DNA of 64,000 nt from contig JAZQVN010000020.1 of assembly GCA_045631885.1 (NCBI GenBank), positions 1 to 64,000 on the forward strand. Reading direction: 5' to 3'. This document shows, piece after piece, positions 18,114 through 27,207 of the stretch. The notes beneath the pieces are model-generated. The model was not told the DNA's origin and did no database searches. It saw nothing but the letters and a program-made list of their open reading frames with translations. Every line of letters starts with the position of its first letter. Position 1 is the stretch's first letter. Made by a program: the position numbers and the translations under genes. Origin of the DNA: CAJOLV01 sp045631885. Its GTDB lineage: Bacteria > Bacillota_I > Bacilli_A > RFN20 > CAG-826.

Positions 18114-20189
18114 ATGGAAGAAGAAAGAAAAGACGTTGTTGAAGGCGCCTCTACTGCTGCTCCAGAGGAAAATAAACCAGTTCCTCAAGTAGAAGTAACT
18201 GTCTCTGAAATGAACGAGGAAGAAGTTCAATTGGAGAAAGCAGACGCTAAGTATGACGCTGGCAACATCCAAGTTTTAGAGGGTTTGGAAGCTGTCAGAA
18301 AAAGACCAGGTATGTATATCGGTACAACATCAGCCGCTGGTCTACACCATCTCGTTTGGGAAATCGTCGATAACGCAATCGATGAAGCCTTAGCGGGTTA
18401 TTGTACTGATGTTTCCGTGACAATTAACACAGGAAATAGCATTACCGTTGTTGATAACGGCCGTGGTATCCCTGTTGATATGGTCAAAAAGAGCGGTTTA
18501 AGTGGCGTTGAAACGGTTTATACAGTTTTACACGCTGGTGGTAAATTCGGCGAAGGAGGCGGCTATAAAGTCTCTGGCGGTTTACACGGTGTTGGTGCTT
18601 CTGTTGTTAACGCTTTATCTAAATGGTGTGATGTTACCGTTAATAAAGATGGTGGCGTGTATCACATTAGATTTGAAAATGGTGGAAAAATTAATAAACA
18701 CCTTGAAAGAATTGGTAATTGTGATCCAAAACAAAATGGTACAAAAGTCACATTCCAACCAGATCCAGAAATCTTCACAGATACAACTGAATATAGCTAT
18801 GACATCATCCGTGACAGAATGAGACAAGTTGCCTACTTAAATAGAGGCATCAGAATCGTTGTCAAAGATGAAAGAGAAGGCTATGAACAAAGAAAAGAAG
18901 AGTTCTGCTTCAAAGGCGGTATTAAAGAATACGTTTTATTCATCAATCAACATAAGACAAAACTCTTTGATGATGTTATCTATTGCGAAGGTAGTGTCCC
19001 AATTACTTTAGAAAGTGGCTCCACTGCGCATGTTTACGCTGAAATTGCTATGCAATACGATGATGGATATTCCTCAAATATCTATTCATTCTGTAACAAT
19101 GTCCACACTCACGAAGGTGGTATGCATGAAACAGGTTTCAGAGATGCGATGAGACGTGTGGTTAATAACTACGCAAGAGAATACAAATTCTTAAAAGATG
19201 GTGAAGATGATTTAACTTATGAAGATATTATCGAAGGTTTGACCTGCGTTATTTCTGTTAAACATCCAAATCCACAATTCGAAGGACAAACCAAAACTAA
19301 ATTAGGTAACTCCGAAGTGAGAAAGATTGTTTCTGGTATTGTTGGTGAACAATTAAATAGATTCTTCCTTGAAGATCCAAAATTAGCTAGAACAATCATG
19401 GAAAAAATCGTCATGGCGGCGAACGCTCGTATGGCGGCAAGAAAAGCAAGAGAAGATATCCGTCGTAAAGGTGGATTAGAGCTTAACACTCTTCCTGGTA
19501 AGCTCGCTGATTGCTCAAGTAAGAATCCAGAAGTTTGTGAATTATATATCGTCGAAGGTAACTCCGCGGGTGGTTCTGCGAAGAATGGCCGTAACAGAGA
19601 AACACAAGCTATCCTACCACTTCGTGGTAAGATTCTTAACGTTGAAAAAGCTCAAGCTAAGAGAATCTTCGCTAACGCTGAAATCGGTAATATGATTACC
19701 GCAATTGGTGGTGGTATCGATCCAGAATTCGATGTGAGCAAGATTAGATATCACAAAATCGTCATCATGACCGATGCTGATGTTGATGGTTCTCACATTC
19801 GTATCTTATTATTAACTTTCTTCTACAGATTTATGCGTCCTTTAATCAACGAAGGATACATCTATATCGCACAACCTCCTCTATATAAAGTTGAATACCA
19901 TGGTAAACAATACTATGCGTATAACGATGATCAATTAGATCTCATTAAAAAGAAATTAAATTTAAAACCAGGATATCCTTTCCAACGTTATAAAGGTCTT
20001 GGTGAAATGGATGCCGATCAATTATGGGAAACCACAATGGATCCCGCTAATAGAAAAATGTTACGCGTCACATTAGAAGATGCGATTAAAGCAGAACAAA
20101 TCTTTACAGATTTGATGGGTGATAACGTTGACCCACGTAAAGAATTTATTCACGAAAACGCGAAGTTCGTTAAGAACTTAGATATCTAA
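18114..20189 (+). CDS. gyrB: DNA gyrase subunit B
   Basis: 691 aa. GHKL ATPase domain (VDNAIDEALAGY, DNGRGIPVD, GGLHGVGASVVNALS), transducer domain and TOPRIM domain (EGNSAGGSAKNGRN, DADVDGSHI). An acidic N-terminal extension of about 45 residues precedes the conserved start YDAGNIQVLEGLEAVRKRPGM, longer than in Bacillus. The ATG follows the recF stop directly, with AAGGAGG inside recF. Confidence 0.96.
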   Translation: MEEERKDVVEGASTAAPEENKPVPQVEVTVSEMNEEEVQLEKADAKYDAGNIQVLEGLEAVRKRPGMYIGTTSAAGLHHLVWEIVDNAIDEALAGYCTDVSVTINTGNSITVVDNGRGIPVDMVKKSGLSGVETVYTVLHAGGKFGEGGGYKVSGGLHGVGASVVNALSKWCDVTVNKDGGVYHIRFENGGKINKHLERIGNCDPKQNGTKVTFQPDPEIFTDTTEYSYDIIRDRMRQVAYLNRGIRIVVKDEREGYEQRKEEFCFKGGIKEYVLFINQHKTKLFDDVIYCEGSVPITLESGSTAHVYAEIAMQYDDGYSSNIYSFCNNVHTHEGGMHETGFRDAMRRVVNNYAREYKFLKDGEDDLTYEDIIEGLTCVISVKHPNPQFEGQTKTKLGNSEVRKIVSGIVGEQLNRFFLEDPKLARTIMEKIVMAANARMAARKAREDIRRKGGLELNTLPGKLADCSSKNPEVCELYIVEGNSAGGSAKNGRNRETQAILPLRGKILNVEKAQAKRIFANAEIGNMITAIGGGIDPEFDVSKIRYHKIVIMTDADVDGSHIRILLLTFFYRFMRPLINEGYIYIAQPPLYKVEYHGKQYYAYNDDQLDLIKKKLNLKPGYPFQRYKGLGEMDADQLWETTMDPANRKMLRVTLEDAIKAEQIFTDLMGDNVDPRKEFIHENAKFVKNLDI

Positions 20190-20206
20190 GGAAGGAGGAT
20201 TAAGTC

Positions 20207-22882
20207 ATGTTGTTTTTAGAAGATGAAGAAAAGATCGTTGAAGAAACTGAAGAAGTTGAAGACGAAGAAGAAAATACTGAAGGCGAACAAGAATTAGAAG
20301 CTGGTATCGTTGCTGGTTTAACAGATGTCGATACAGTTAGCTTAGTGAAAGAATCCTTCTTAGATTATGCGATGAGTGTTATCGTCGCACGTGCTATCCC
20401 TGATGTCAGAGATGGTATGAAACCAGTTCATAGACGTATCGTTTACTCAATGAGTGAAACTGGTAACACACCTGATAAACCATTTAAAAAATGCGCTCGT
20501 ATCGTTGGTGACGTTATGGGTAAATATCACCCACACGGCGACTCCGCGATTTATGGTGCGTTAGTTAGATTAGGTCAACCATTATCCACAAGATATACCT
20601 TAGTGGAAGGTCATGGTAACTTCGGTAACCCATTAGATGGTGATGAAGCTGCGGCTTATCGTTATACCGAAGCAAGAATGTCCAAATTAGCTTTAGAAAT
20701 GGTTCGTGATATTAACTGCAACGTAGTTGATTTCATGGATAACTATGATGGTATTGACCAAGAACCAGTCGTTTTACCTTCTAGATTCCCTAACTTATTA
20801 GTCAATGGTAGTAACGGTATCGCTGTTGGTATGGCGACAAATATGCCACCACATAACTTAGAAGAAGTTATCGATGGTGTCATTGCTTTAGCTCACGATA
20901 GAGAAATCACCACAGAAGGTTTGATGGAACACATTAAAGGTCCTGATTTCCCAACTGGTGCGATTGTCTTAGGTAAAGGCGGAATTAGAGATGCATATGA
21001 AACCGGTACCGGTAGCATCGCTATTAGAGCAAAATGCCACATCGAAGAACGTGGACAAGGTTTAAAGAGAATTATCGTTGATGAAGTTCCTTACCAAATC
21101 AGAAAAGACTTAATGATTGAAAATATGGCGGGTTTAGTCCGCGATAAAATCGTCGAAGGTATTTCTGATATCCGTGATGAATCTAATAAAGATGGTGTTC
21201 GTATTGTTATTGAAGTCAAAAGAGATACAATCCCAGAAGTCTTATTAAATCAACTTTATAAATTAACTCAATTACAAACCAGTTTTGGTATCATCAACCT
21301 CTGCTTAGTTGATGGTGCACCAAAGATTTGTTCTTTAAAGATGATGTTAGAACAATATTTGGATTTCCAAATTGAAGTCATCGAAAGAAGAACCAAATAC
21401 TTATTAGATAAAGATATGGCTAGAGATCACATCGTTATCGGTTTGATCAAATGTCATGACAATATTGACGATATCGTAGATATCATCAAAGACAGTGCCA
21501 CTCCAGAAGAAGCGACACAAAGATTAATCGCTGCTTATGGCTTTACCGAAATCCAAGTTAACGCTATCTTAGCGATGAACTTAAGAAGATTAACTGGTAT
21601 TGAAACCGAAAAGTTAGAAGCTGAAAGAGCACAATTAGAGAAAAATATCGCGGAATATAACCGCATCCTTTCCTCTAAAGAAAACGAAACCGAAATCGTC
21701 GTTAAAGAATTGTTAGAAATTAAAGATAAATTCGGTGATAAGAGAAGAACTGAAATCTCTAACGAAGCTGCGACAATTGATGATGAATCTTTGATTCCAG
21801 AAGAAGAAATCGTTATCACATTATCTCGTGGTGGCTATGTGAAGAGATTAACAGTCGACACATTCCGCGCTCAAAATAGAGGCGGACGTGGTGTTCGTGG
21901 TGCAGGCTTAAATGAAAATGACCACATTGAAATGATGGTTTACGCCAAAACACACACAGATATCCTCTTCTTTACAGATTTAGGTAAAGTTTATCGTATT
22001 CGTGGATATCAAATCCCAGAAGGTCAAAGAGGCGCAAAAGGTATCCCGGTTATCAACTTAATCAATGTTGAAAAGGGTGAATCCGTTAAAGCCATTATCG
22101 CTATCGATGAATACAAAGAAGACCACTTCTTAATGTTCTTCTCTGAAGGTGGCGTTGTTAAGAAGACCGCGATTAAAGAATTTGAATCCATCCGTCAAAA
22201 CGGTAAGATTGCTATCTCATTAAGAGAAGGCGATATGTTATTAGATGTTAAAGAAATCACCGATTTCGTAGAAATCGATGGTGTCACCTATCCAACCATC
22301 GTTGGTATCGGTGCCTCTAATGGTAAGATGTGTAACTTCCCAGCTGACGAAGTGCGTCCAATGGGCAGAAGTGCATCCGGTGTTAAAGGTATTGAATTAG
22401 CCGATGATGAAAAAGCTGTTGGTGTCACAACATCTCAAGAAGGTGATAAGATTTTAGTCTTAACCGACAAAGGTTATGGTAAGATGACACCTGTCTTCAA
22501 CGAAGGTGAAGGACCTCTTGAAGAAAGAAGAAATTATCGTATTACCAAACGTGGTGCGAAAGGTGTTTCCACGCTTAAAGTTACCGACAAAGTCGGTAAA
22601 CTCGTTGCAGTCCGCGCGGTTAATGGCGATGAAGATTTAATGGTGGTTACCAATGCCGGTATCGTTATTAGAACACCATTAGAACAAATCAGAATGATCG
22701 GCCGTAATACTCAAGGTGTTAAGATTATGAATCTTGAAGCTAGACAAAAGGTCGCCTCTATGACAATTATTCCTCATCAAGAAGAATCTGAATTAGAGGA
22801 AGAATTCGTTAAAAACGAAGATGAAATCAGCGACGCTGGTGAAGCAATTGTTGCACCAAGCGAAGGTGATGTTGAAGAATAG
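20207..22882 (+). CDS. gyrA: DNA gyrase subunit A
   Basis: 891 aa. The catalytic Tyr is Tyr153 in AAAYRYTEAR. The C-terminal beta-pinwheel carries the gyrase-specific GyrA box QNRGGRG, so this is GyrA and not ParC. Both ends are acidic. The quinolone-resistance region reads HPHGDSAIYGALVRL: Ser113 (Ser83 of E. coli) is kept, but the Asp87/Glu88 position is Gly117. AAGGAGG precedes the ATG, 17 bases after gyrB. Confidence 0.96.
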   Translation: MLFLEDEEKIVEETEEVEDEEENTEGEQELEAGIVAGLTDVDTVSLVKESFLDYAMSVIVARAIPDVRDGMKPVHRRIVYSMSETGNTPDKPFKKCARIVGDVMGKYHPHGDSAIYGALVRLGQPLSTRYTLVEGHGNFGNPLDGDEAAAYRYTEARMSKLALEMVRDINCNVVDFMDNYDGIDQEPVVLPSRFPNLLVNGSNGIAVGMATNMPPHNLEEVIDGVIALAHDREITTEGLMEHIKGPDFPTGAIVLGKGGIRDAYETGTGSIAIRAKCHIEERGQGLKRIIVDEVPYQIRKDLMIENMAGLVRDKIVEGISDIRDESNKDGVRIVIEVKRDTIPEVLLNQLYKLTQLQTSFGIINLCLVDGAPKICSLKMMLEQYLDFQIEVIERRTKYLLDKDMARDHIVIGLIKCHDNIDDIVDIIKDSATPEEATQRLIAAYGFTEIQVNAILAMNLRRLTGIETEKLEAERAQLEKNIAEYNRILSSKENETEIVVKELLEIKDKFGDKRRTEISNEAATIDDESLIPEEEIVITLSRGGYVKRLTVDTFRAQNRGGRGVRGAGLNENDHIEMMVYAKTHTDILFFTDLGKVYRIRGYQIPEGQRGAKGIPVINLINVEKGESVKAIIAIDEYKEDHFLMFFSEGGVVKKTAIKEFESIRQNGKIAISLREGDMLLDVKEITDFVEIDGVTYPTIVGIGASNGKMCNFPADEVRPMGRSASGVKGIELADDEKAVGVTTSQEGDKILVLTDKGYGKMTPVFNEGEGPLEERRNYRITKRGAKGVSTLKVTDKVGKLVAVRAVNGDEDLMVVTNAGIVIRTPLEQIRMIGRNTQGVKIMNLEARQKVASMTIIPHQEESELEEEFVKNEDEISDAGEAIVAPSEGDVEE

Positions 22883-22891
22883 GAATTATTT

Positions 22892-23917
22892 ATGAAAGTT
22901 CTTGTCCATTATCAACCAAACCCTGTGTTAGATAATTTTGAGGGCGCCAGATTACGTAAAACAATCAAAGGCGCTCTCGAAGTCCTTTCCATTCAATATG
23001 CAGAATCTCTTATTGATAATTTTGATATTGCCCATTTCTTATATCCAGTTGATGATGATGTGATTACAGAACTGAAAGAAAGAAATATTCCTGTTGTTGT
23101 TTCCGCTTTATATTGTGAAGATGACCCAAGCGCATCCTATATTGAATTTAAAAATAAAGATGGAAATAAGAAATATTCAATTAAAAGCCGTTTCATTAAA
23201 TTCTTAGATAAAGCAGATCTCATTTTGGTTCCTAGCGAATCCGCGAAGAAATTCTTAAAGGATGAAGACATCACTCCAAGAATAGAAGTTTGCCCTGCTG
23301 GAGTTAACTTTTCGAGATTTGATTTCTCTAAAGATGATGAAAAAGAGATTTTCTATCGTTATTTCTCCATTGATAAGAACAAAAAACTCGCTTTAGCGGT
23401 AGGTGATTGCTCGGGAGAAATCGATGGATTAAACGCTATTTTAATGGCGGCAAACGTATGTGAAGATGTTAATTTCTTCTACATTACAAAAAGCGAACAC
23501 GGTTTCAGAATGGATATGTCCACGAAAAGACAAATTAAGAAATTACCAAGAAACTGTCGTGTCGCAAATAGAGTTCCAGATGATGTTTATAGAAGCGCTT
23601 TATTAAATGCTGATGTTTATTTACACCCAGGTTATAAACCAGCTGGTGTTGTTAGTGTTATTGAAGCAATGGCGGCTAAATGTCAGTTAATTATTAGACA
23701 ACAAGACTTACTCGATGATATCGCAATCGATCAAGAAACAGCTTATGTTGCCTCTTATAGTGAAACATTATCCGGAATTATCAAAGATTACTTTGAAGGA
23801 AAAATAAAACCTACAATCGATAAGGCTTATAAGTTTGCTAAAACAAACGATATCAAGAAAACCGGCAAAGCTTTATTAGGTTATTATCAAGAATTATTAA
23901 AACAAGGGAGGAAATAA
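22892..23917 (+). CDS. GT-B glycosyltransferase (family 4-like)
   Basis: 341 aa. Two Rossmann-like halves. The N-terminal acceptor domain starts MKVLVHYQP and includes ILVPSESAKKFL. The C-terminal donor domain has LALAVGD, DVYLHPGYKPAGVVSVIEAMAAKCQLI, the usual E-x-M-A-A nucleotide-sugar site. Such genes in cell-wall-poor Bacilli often make mono- or diglucosyl-diacylglycerol, but the substrate is not shown. It begins 9 bases after gyrA and ends one base before the serS ATG, so it is in the operon. Confidence 0.75.
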   Translation: MKVLVHYQPNPVLDNFEGARLRKTIKGALEVLSIQYAESLIDNFDIAHFLYPVDDDVITELKERNIPVVVSALYCEDDPSASYIEFKNKDGNKKYSIKSRFIKFLDKADLILVPSESAKKFLKDEDITPRIEVCPAGVNFSRFDFSKDDEKEIFYRYFSIDKNKKLALAVGDCSGEIDGLNAILMAANVCEDVNFFYITKSEHGFRMDMSTKRQIKKLPRNCRVANRVPDDVYRSALLNADVYLHPGYKPAGVVSVIEAMAAKCQLIIRQQDLLDDIAIDQETAYVASYSETLSGIIKDYFEGKIKPTIDKAYKFAKTNDIKKTGKALLGYYQELLKQGRK

Positions 23918-23918
23918 C

Positions 23919-25199
23919 ATGTTAGATATTAATGTTATTCGTGAGAATCCACAAAGAGTCCAAGAAGCCCTTAAGAAAAAACTTTGGGACGTTGATTTTA
24001 CAGAACTCCTTGAATGGGATAGAAAAAAGAAAGAATTGATCCAAATCGTTGAAGGAAATAAAGCGAAAATGAACGAACTTTCCGCTTCAGTTCCAGCGGC
24101 GAAAAAAGCTGGTGAAGATGTGAGCAAAATCTTTGCACAAGTTAAGGAAATCGCTGCAAATAACAAGGAAAATGAAGAAATTTTAAAAGAATTAGAAAAC
24201 AAAATTTATAATTTCTTAGCCGAACTTCCAAACATTCCAGATGATGATTTAGTGGGTGGCGGAAAAGAGAATAATAAGGTCATTAAAGTCTTTGGTAAAA
24301 AGCCAGAATTTAACTTCCCACTTAAAGACCATGTTGAACTTGCTACTTCATTAGGCTTAATCGATTATGATAGAGCCGCGAAGATTGCTGGTAGAGGTGC
24401 TTGGATCTATACAGGATTAGGTGCTCAATTAGAATTTGCTTTATTACAATATTTCATTAACACCCATCTAAGAGATGGATACCAATTTATCCTACCACCA
24501 CATTTATTAAATGAACAATCAGGCTTTGGCGCGGGTCAATTCCCAAAATTCAAAGAAGATGTGTTCTGGTTAGAAGGTTTAGAACCAAAGAGATTCTTAC
24601 TCCCAACCGCTGAAACAGCTTTAGTTAATATCTATGCTGGTGAAATCTTAAAAGAAGAAGATTTACCAAAGAAATTCTTCGCCTATACACCTTGCTATCG
24701 TAGAGAAGCTGGTTCTTATAGAACGGAAGAAAGAGGTATGATCCGTGGATATCAATTCGATAAAGTCGAAATGGTCCAATATACAAAACCAGAAGATAGC
24801 GATGCTGCTTTTGAAGAATTAGTGAAAAAAGCCGAAGAGTTAGTTGCTGGATTAGGTTTACATTATCAAGTATCTAAATTAGCCGCTGGTGATATTTCTC
24901 ACTCTATGGCGAGAACTTATGATATCGAAGTATATATTCCAAGTATTGGAATTTATAAAGAAGTCAGCTCTGCGAGTAACGCAAGAGATTACCAAGCTCG
25001 TAGAACAATGTGTAGATATAGAGACAAAAACACTGGTAAAACACGTTATGTCCACACATTAAACGCTTCTGGCTTAGCGACATCCCGTATCTTCCCTGCA
25101 ATGTTAGAACAATATCAACAAGAAGATGGATCTGTTTTAATTCCTGAAGTCCTTCAACCATATATGGGTGGACTTAAGGTAATTAAGCCAATCAAATAA
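23919..25199 (+). CDS. serS: Serine--tRNA ligase
   Basis: 426 aa class II synthetase. N-terminal coiled-coil arm (residues about 30-105), motif 2 YRREAGSYRTEERGMIRGYQF, and motif 3 NASGLATSRIFPAMLEQYQ. Usual length. The ribosome site is GGGAGG. Followed by a terminator. Confidence 0.96.
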   Translation: MLDINVIRENPQRVQEALKKKLWDVDFTELLEWDRKKKELIQIVEGNKAKMNELSASVPAAKKAGEDVSKIFAQVKEIAANNKENEEILKELENKIYNFLAELPNIPDDDLVGGGKENNKVIKVFGKKPEFNFPLKDHVELATSLGLIDYDRAAKIAGRGAWIYTGLGAQLEFALLQYFINTHLRDGYQFILPPHLLNEQSGFGAGQFPKFKEDVFWLEGLEPKRFLLPTAETALVNIYAGEILKEEDLPKKFFAYTPCYRREAGSYRTEERGMIRGYQFDKVEMVQYTKPEDSDAAFEELVKKAEELVAGLGLHYQVSKLAAGDISHSMARTYDIEVYIPSIGIYKEVSSASNARDYQARRTMCRYRDKNTGKTRYVHTLNASGLATSRIFPAMLEQYQQEDGSVLIPEVLQPYMGGLKVIKPIK

Positions 25200-25209
25200 C
25201 AAAAATATT

Positions 25210-25232
25210 AAGCGAATTTATTCGCTTTTTAT
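25210..25232 (+). terminator. Intrinsic terminator after serS
   Basis: AAGCGAA pairs with TTCGCTT around a TTTA loop and is followed by TTTATTTTC. Confidence 0.75.
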
Positions 25233-25278
25233 TTTCTTTAGCAGTTTTGTATAATTAAATTGTCTTATAGGTATAGAT

Positions 25279-26580
25279 ATGAAAAACAAAGTTTTACCGT
25301 TACTATCTGTTATTGCTCTTACAAGTTGCTCACCTTTAGATAAAGTGACCTTGTTAAGAACCCCTGAATCATTAAGTCATGAATATTCGTGGTCAGATAT
25401 TTATAATAACCAAGAATTCATTTCTTTTAGAAATGCAATGAATGATTTTGGTGCATCTATCAGTGAAAAAATTATTGATAAAGAAGCAAAAGATGATGAT
25501 AACTTTGTTGTTTCACCTTTATCTATTGAAATGGCTTTATCTTTAGCCGCCTCTGCATCTAATGGAGAAACGAGAAATGAAATCACTAACGCTTTACGCG
25601 TTACTTATGAAGAGTTAAATAAAAACTATAAAAATTTCTTTAATCATATACATAGATCATATAAAGATATGTTTGGTAAAACCGAATATGAATTATCTTT
25701 ATGTAATTCAATTTGGATTGATAAGAATATTCAATTTAAAGATTCTGGATTAGATACCTTAAGAGACGATTATTATTGCTATTCATATCAAAGTGATTTC
25801 CGTGATTTAAAAGCCACTAAAGAGGCGATGAAGGATTTCATTAATCAAAAGACCAAAGGTCTTTTAAGTCCTGATTTAGATTTATCCCCAGAAACAATAT
25901 TCGTTTTAATGAATGTTTTATATTTGAAAGACCTTTGGAATCCAAATGGTAGTGATTTACCACGTGCATCAGAAGACATTAAATTCACCAATTATGATAA
26001 AACAATCTCTAATAAGAGATTACTAGTGAATAAGTATGTAAATGGAAGAGCGTTGCACACCGATAATTATTCAGCGTTTTATACCGTGGCGAATAGGGGA
26101 ACAAGATTATATTTCATTAAACCAAACGGCAAGAGCGTTAAAGGGATATTCACATACGATAACATTAAAAATGTTATTTCTGATAAATTTATCTTCCAAG
26201 ATGATGAAAAAATGGAAGAATACCACACAAGATGCATATTCCCTGAATATGAAGCTAATGGCGATATCGATATATTAGAAATCTTACAAAGGGATTGCCA
26301 CATCAATAAACTATTTGATTTTGCACAGTGTGATTTCTCTAATGTTGTTAATGGAAACGCTTGCATTGAAGGTGTTAAGCAAGTAGCTAAACTAAAAGTA
26401 GACAAAAAAGGTATTGAAGGGGCGGCGGTTACATATATGCCCGCGGCAGGTGCCGCTGGTCCTGGTCCATACACTTTGGTGTATGAAGATTTTATTGTCG
26501 ATCAAGCCTTTGGCTTTGTGGTAACCGATTATAACGGAAATATTATCTTTACTGGCACGACAAATAGTATCGACAAATGA
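25279..26580 (+). CDS. Serpin-family lipoprotein (putative protease inhibitor)
   Basis: 433 aa. Signal peptide with lipobox VIALTSC, so membrane-anchored on the outside. The serpin fold is recognisable from DDNFVVSPLSIEMALSLAASASNGETRNEI (helix B/D region) to the C-terminal FGFVVTDYNGNIIFTG. The reactive loop lies about residues 378-405 (KKGIEGAAVTYMPAAGAAGPG). The hinge is Gly/Ala-rich but not the canonical EEGTEAAAAT, so inhibitory competence is uncertain. A role against host or microbial serine proteases is inferred. Monocistronic: TATAAT lies about 25 bases upstream and a small-RNA locus follows. Confidence 0.85.
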   Translation: MKNKVLPLLSVIALTSCSPLDKVTLLRTPESLSHEYSWSDIYNNQEFISFRNAMNDFGASISEKIIDKEAKDDDNFVVSPLSIEMALSLAASASNGETRNEITNALRVTYEELNKNYKNFFNHIHRSYKDMFGKTEYELSLCNSIWIDKNIQFKDSGLDTLRDDYYCYSYQSDFRDLKATKEAMKDFINQKTKGLLSPDLDLSPETIFVLMNVLYLKDLWNPNGSDLPRASEDIKFTNYDKTISNKRLLVNKYVNGRALHTDNYSAFYTVANRGTRLYFIKPNGKSVKGIFTYDNIKNVISDKFIFQDDEKMEEYHTRCIFPEYEANGDIDILEILQRDCHINKLFDFAQCDFSNVVNGNACIEGVKQVAKLKVDKKGIEGAAVTYMPAAGAAGPGPYTLVYEDFIVDQAFGFVVTDYNGNIIFTGTTNSIDK

Positions 26581-26603
26581 GCAGAGGGGGAGAGCCCATC
26601 CCG

Positions 26604-26632
26604 TTGAAATATCTCCCATTATTGGTTATAAT
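26604..26632 (+). promoter_or_regulatory. Sigma70-type promoter of the convergent small RNA
   Basis: TTGAAA (26604-26609), a 17-base spacer and a perfect TATAAT (26627-26632). The predicted start is about 26639. Confidence 0.7.
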
Positions 26633-26638
26633 AATAAT

Positions 26639-26698
26639 GTTGTTAAGGGGCACATGTAACCATCATGTGCCGATTCGGTCACTTCGGTGACCTTTTCT
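26639..26698 (+). ncRNA. Candidate small antisense RNA (two hairpins, UUCG terminator)
   Basis: About 60 nt between a consensus promoter and a perfect terminator. Hairpin 1 is GGCACATG/CATGTGCC (26649-26671). Hairpin 2 is GGTCAC-TTCG-GTGACC (26677-26692), followed by TTTTCTCT. It converges on the hydrophobic-peptide gene on the minus strand. It would be complementary to the 3' part of that mRNA if the mRNA runs past 26700, as in TxpA/RatA or BsrG/SR4 type I systems. The antitoxin role is inference. Confidence 0.6.
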
Positions 26699-26709
26699 CT
26701 CATCTTAAA

Positions 26710-26784
26710 CTAGCGAGCTAGTGTCAGAATCACCATTACAATGATCAAGATTATTATCATAACCTTGACCAGGAACTTATTCAT
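26710..26784 (-). CDS. 24-residue hydrophobic peptide (type I toxin-like)
   Basis: A short frame MNKFLVKVMIIILIIVMVIL-TLAR: a basic N-terminus, one hydrophobic span of about 15-18 residues and a basic end. This is the usual look of membrane-acting type I toxins such as Ibs or ShoB. The SD AAGGGTGG sits at the right spacing but inside a perfect hairpin (26788-26807). The ATG overlaps the stop of an 18-codon leader (ATGA), so translation should depend on ribosomes crossing the leader. Toxicity is inference. Confidence 0.55.
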   Translation of the reverse strand: MNKFLVKVMIIILIIVMVILTLAR

Positions 26785-26837
26785 GGTCCACCCTTCATCA
26801 AGGATGGGTAGGAGGGTCTCCCTATGGCATAAACCAT
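26781..26837 (-). CDS. Leader peptide coupled to the hydrophobic peptide
   Basis: 18 codons, MVYAIGRPSYPSLMKGGP, preceded by AGGAGG at 6-nt spacing (26849-26843). It runs through the SD-masking hairpin CCATCCTT-GATG-AAGGGTGG and stops in the ATGA overlap with the toxin-like frame. The layout resembles mok in hok/mok systems. The peptide sequence itself is not recognised. Confidence 0.5.
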   Translation of the reverse strand: MVYAIGRPSYPSLMKGGP

Positions 26838-27117
26838 ATTTTACCTCCTATAGATAAATAGGAAAAAATTGGCATTATGTTGCAAAATTTCTTAAAAAAA
26901 CTTGAATTTTTTTCAAGTGCATTTTTCTAATTTTATATTATAAAATTAAATATTTATTATTTTTTTCAAGTTTTTGATTTTTGACCATTTTTATTAAAGG
27001 GGTTTAAAACGAAAAGTTTTGTAGACATTCCCCAAATATCGATTCTTTAAATTTGTTCTTTGACCTAATTTTGAAAACATAATTATATACACTTTATATT
27101 TGTGATATAATTACTTC
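26838..27117. other. AT-rich intergenic region
   Basis: Contains the presumed minus-strand promoter region of the leader/toxin mRNA. A small hairpin ACTTGAA/TTCAAGT lies around 26909-26928. On the right is the extended -10 promoter of the SRP RNA (TGATATAAT, ending 27111). No protein-coding frame is credible here. Confidence 0.6.
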
Positions 27118-27199
27118 GCCACCGCGATGAGTAACTATGAACCAGGTCAGGACAGGAATGTAGCAGCCTTAAATACCTTATTCATGTGCGATGGTTTTT
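27118..27199 (+). ncRNA. ffs: Signal recognition particle 4.5S RNA (small bacterial type)
   Basis: About 80 nt. The conserved apical domain is seen: ACCAGGTCAGGACAGGAATG followed by TAGCAGCC (the GGUCAG...GGAA...AGCAG loops that bind Ffh). Flanking strands CCACCGC and GCGATGG close the terminal helix, then comes TTTTT. An extended -10 (TGA-TATAAT, 27106-27111) places the start near 27118. It lies directly before tadA, the same neighbours as in Bacillus subtilis. A spurious N-terminal extension of tadA reads through this RNA. Confidence 0.92.
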
Positions 27200-27207
27200 C
27201 TAAAGTT

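Noticed and set aside
26588..26620. GGGAGA...TCTCCC pairing near the serpin stop as a terminator
   Set aside because: The loop is long and no U-run follows on either strand.
27127..27207. N-terminal extension of tadA
   Set aside because: It lies inside the 4.5S SRP RNA. TadA homologues start near the ATG at 27208.
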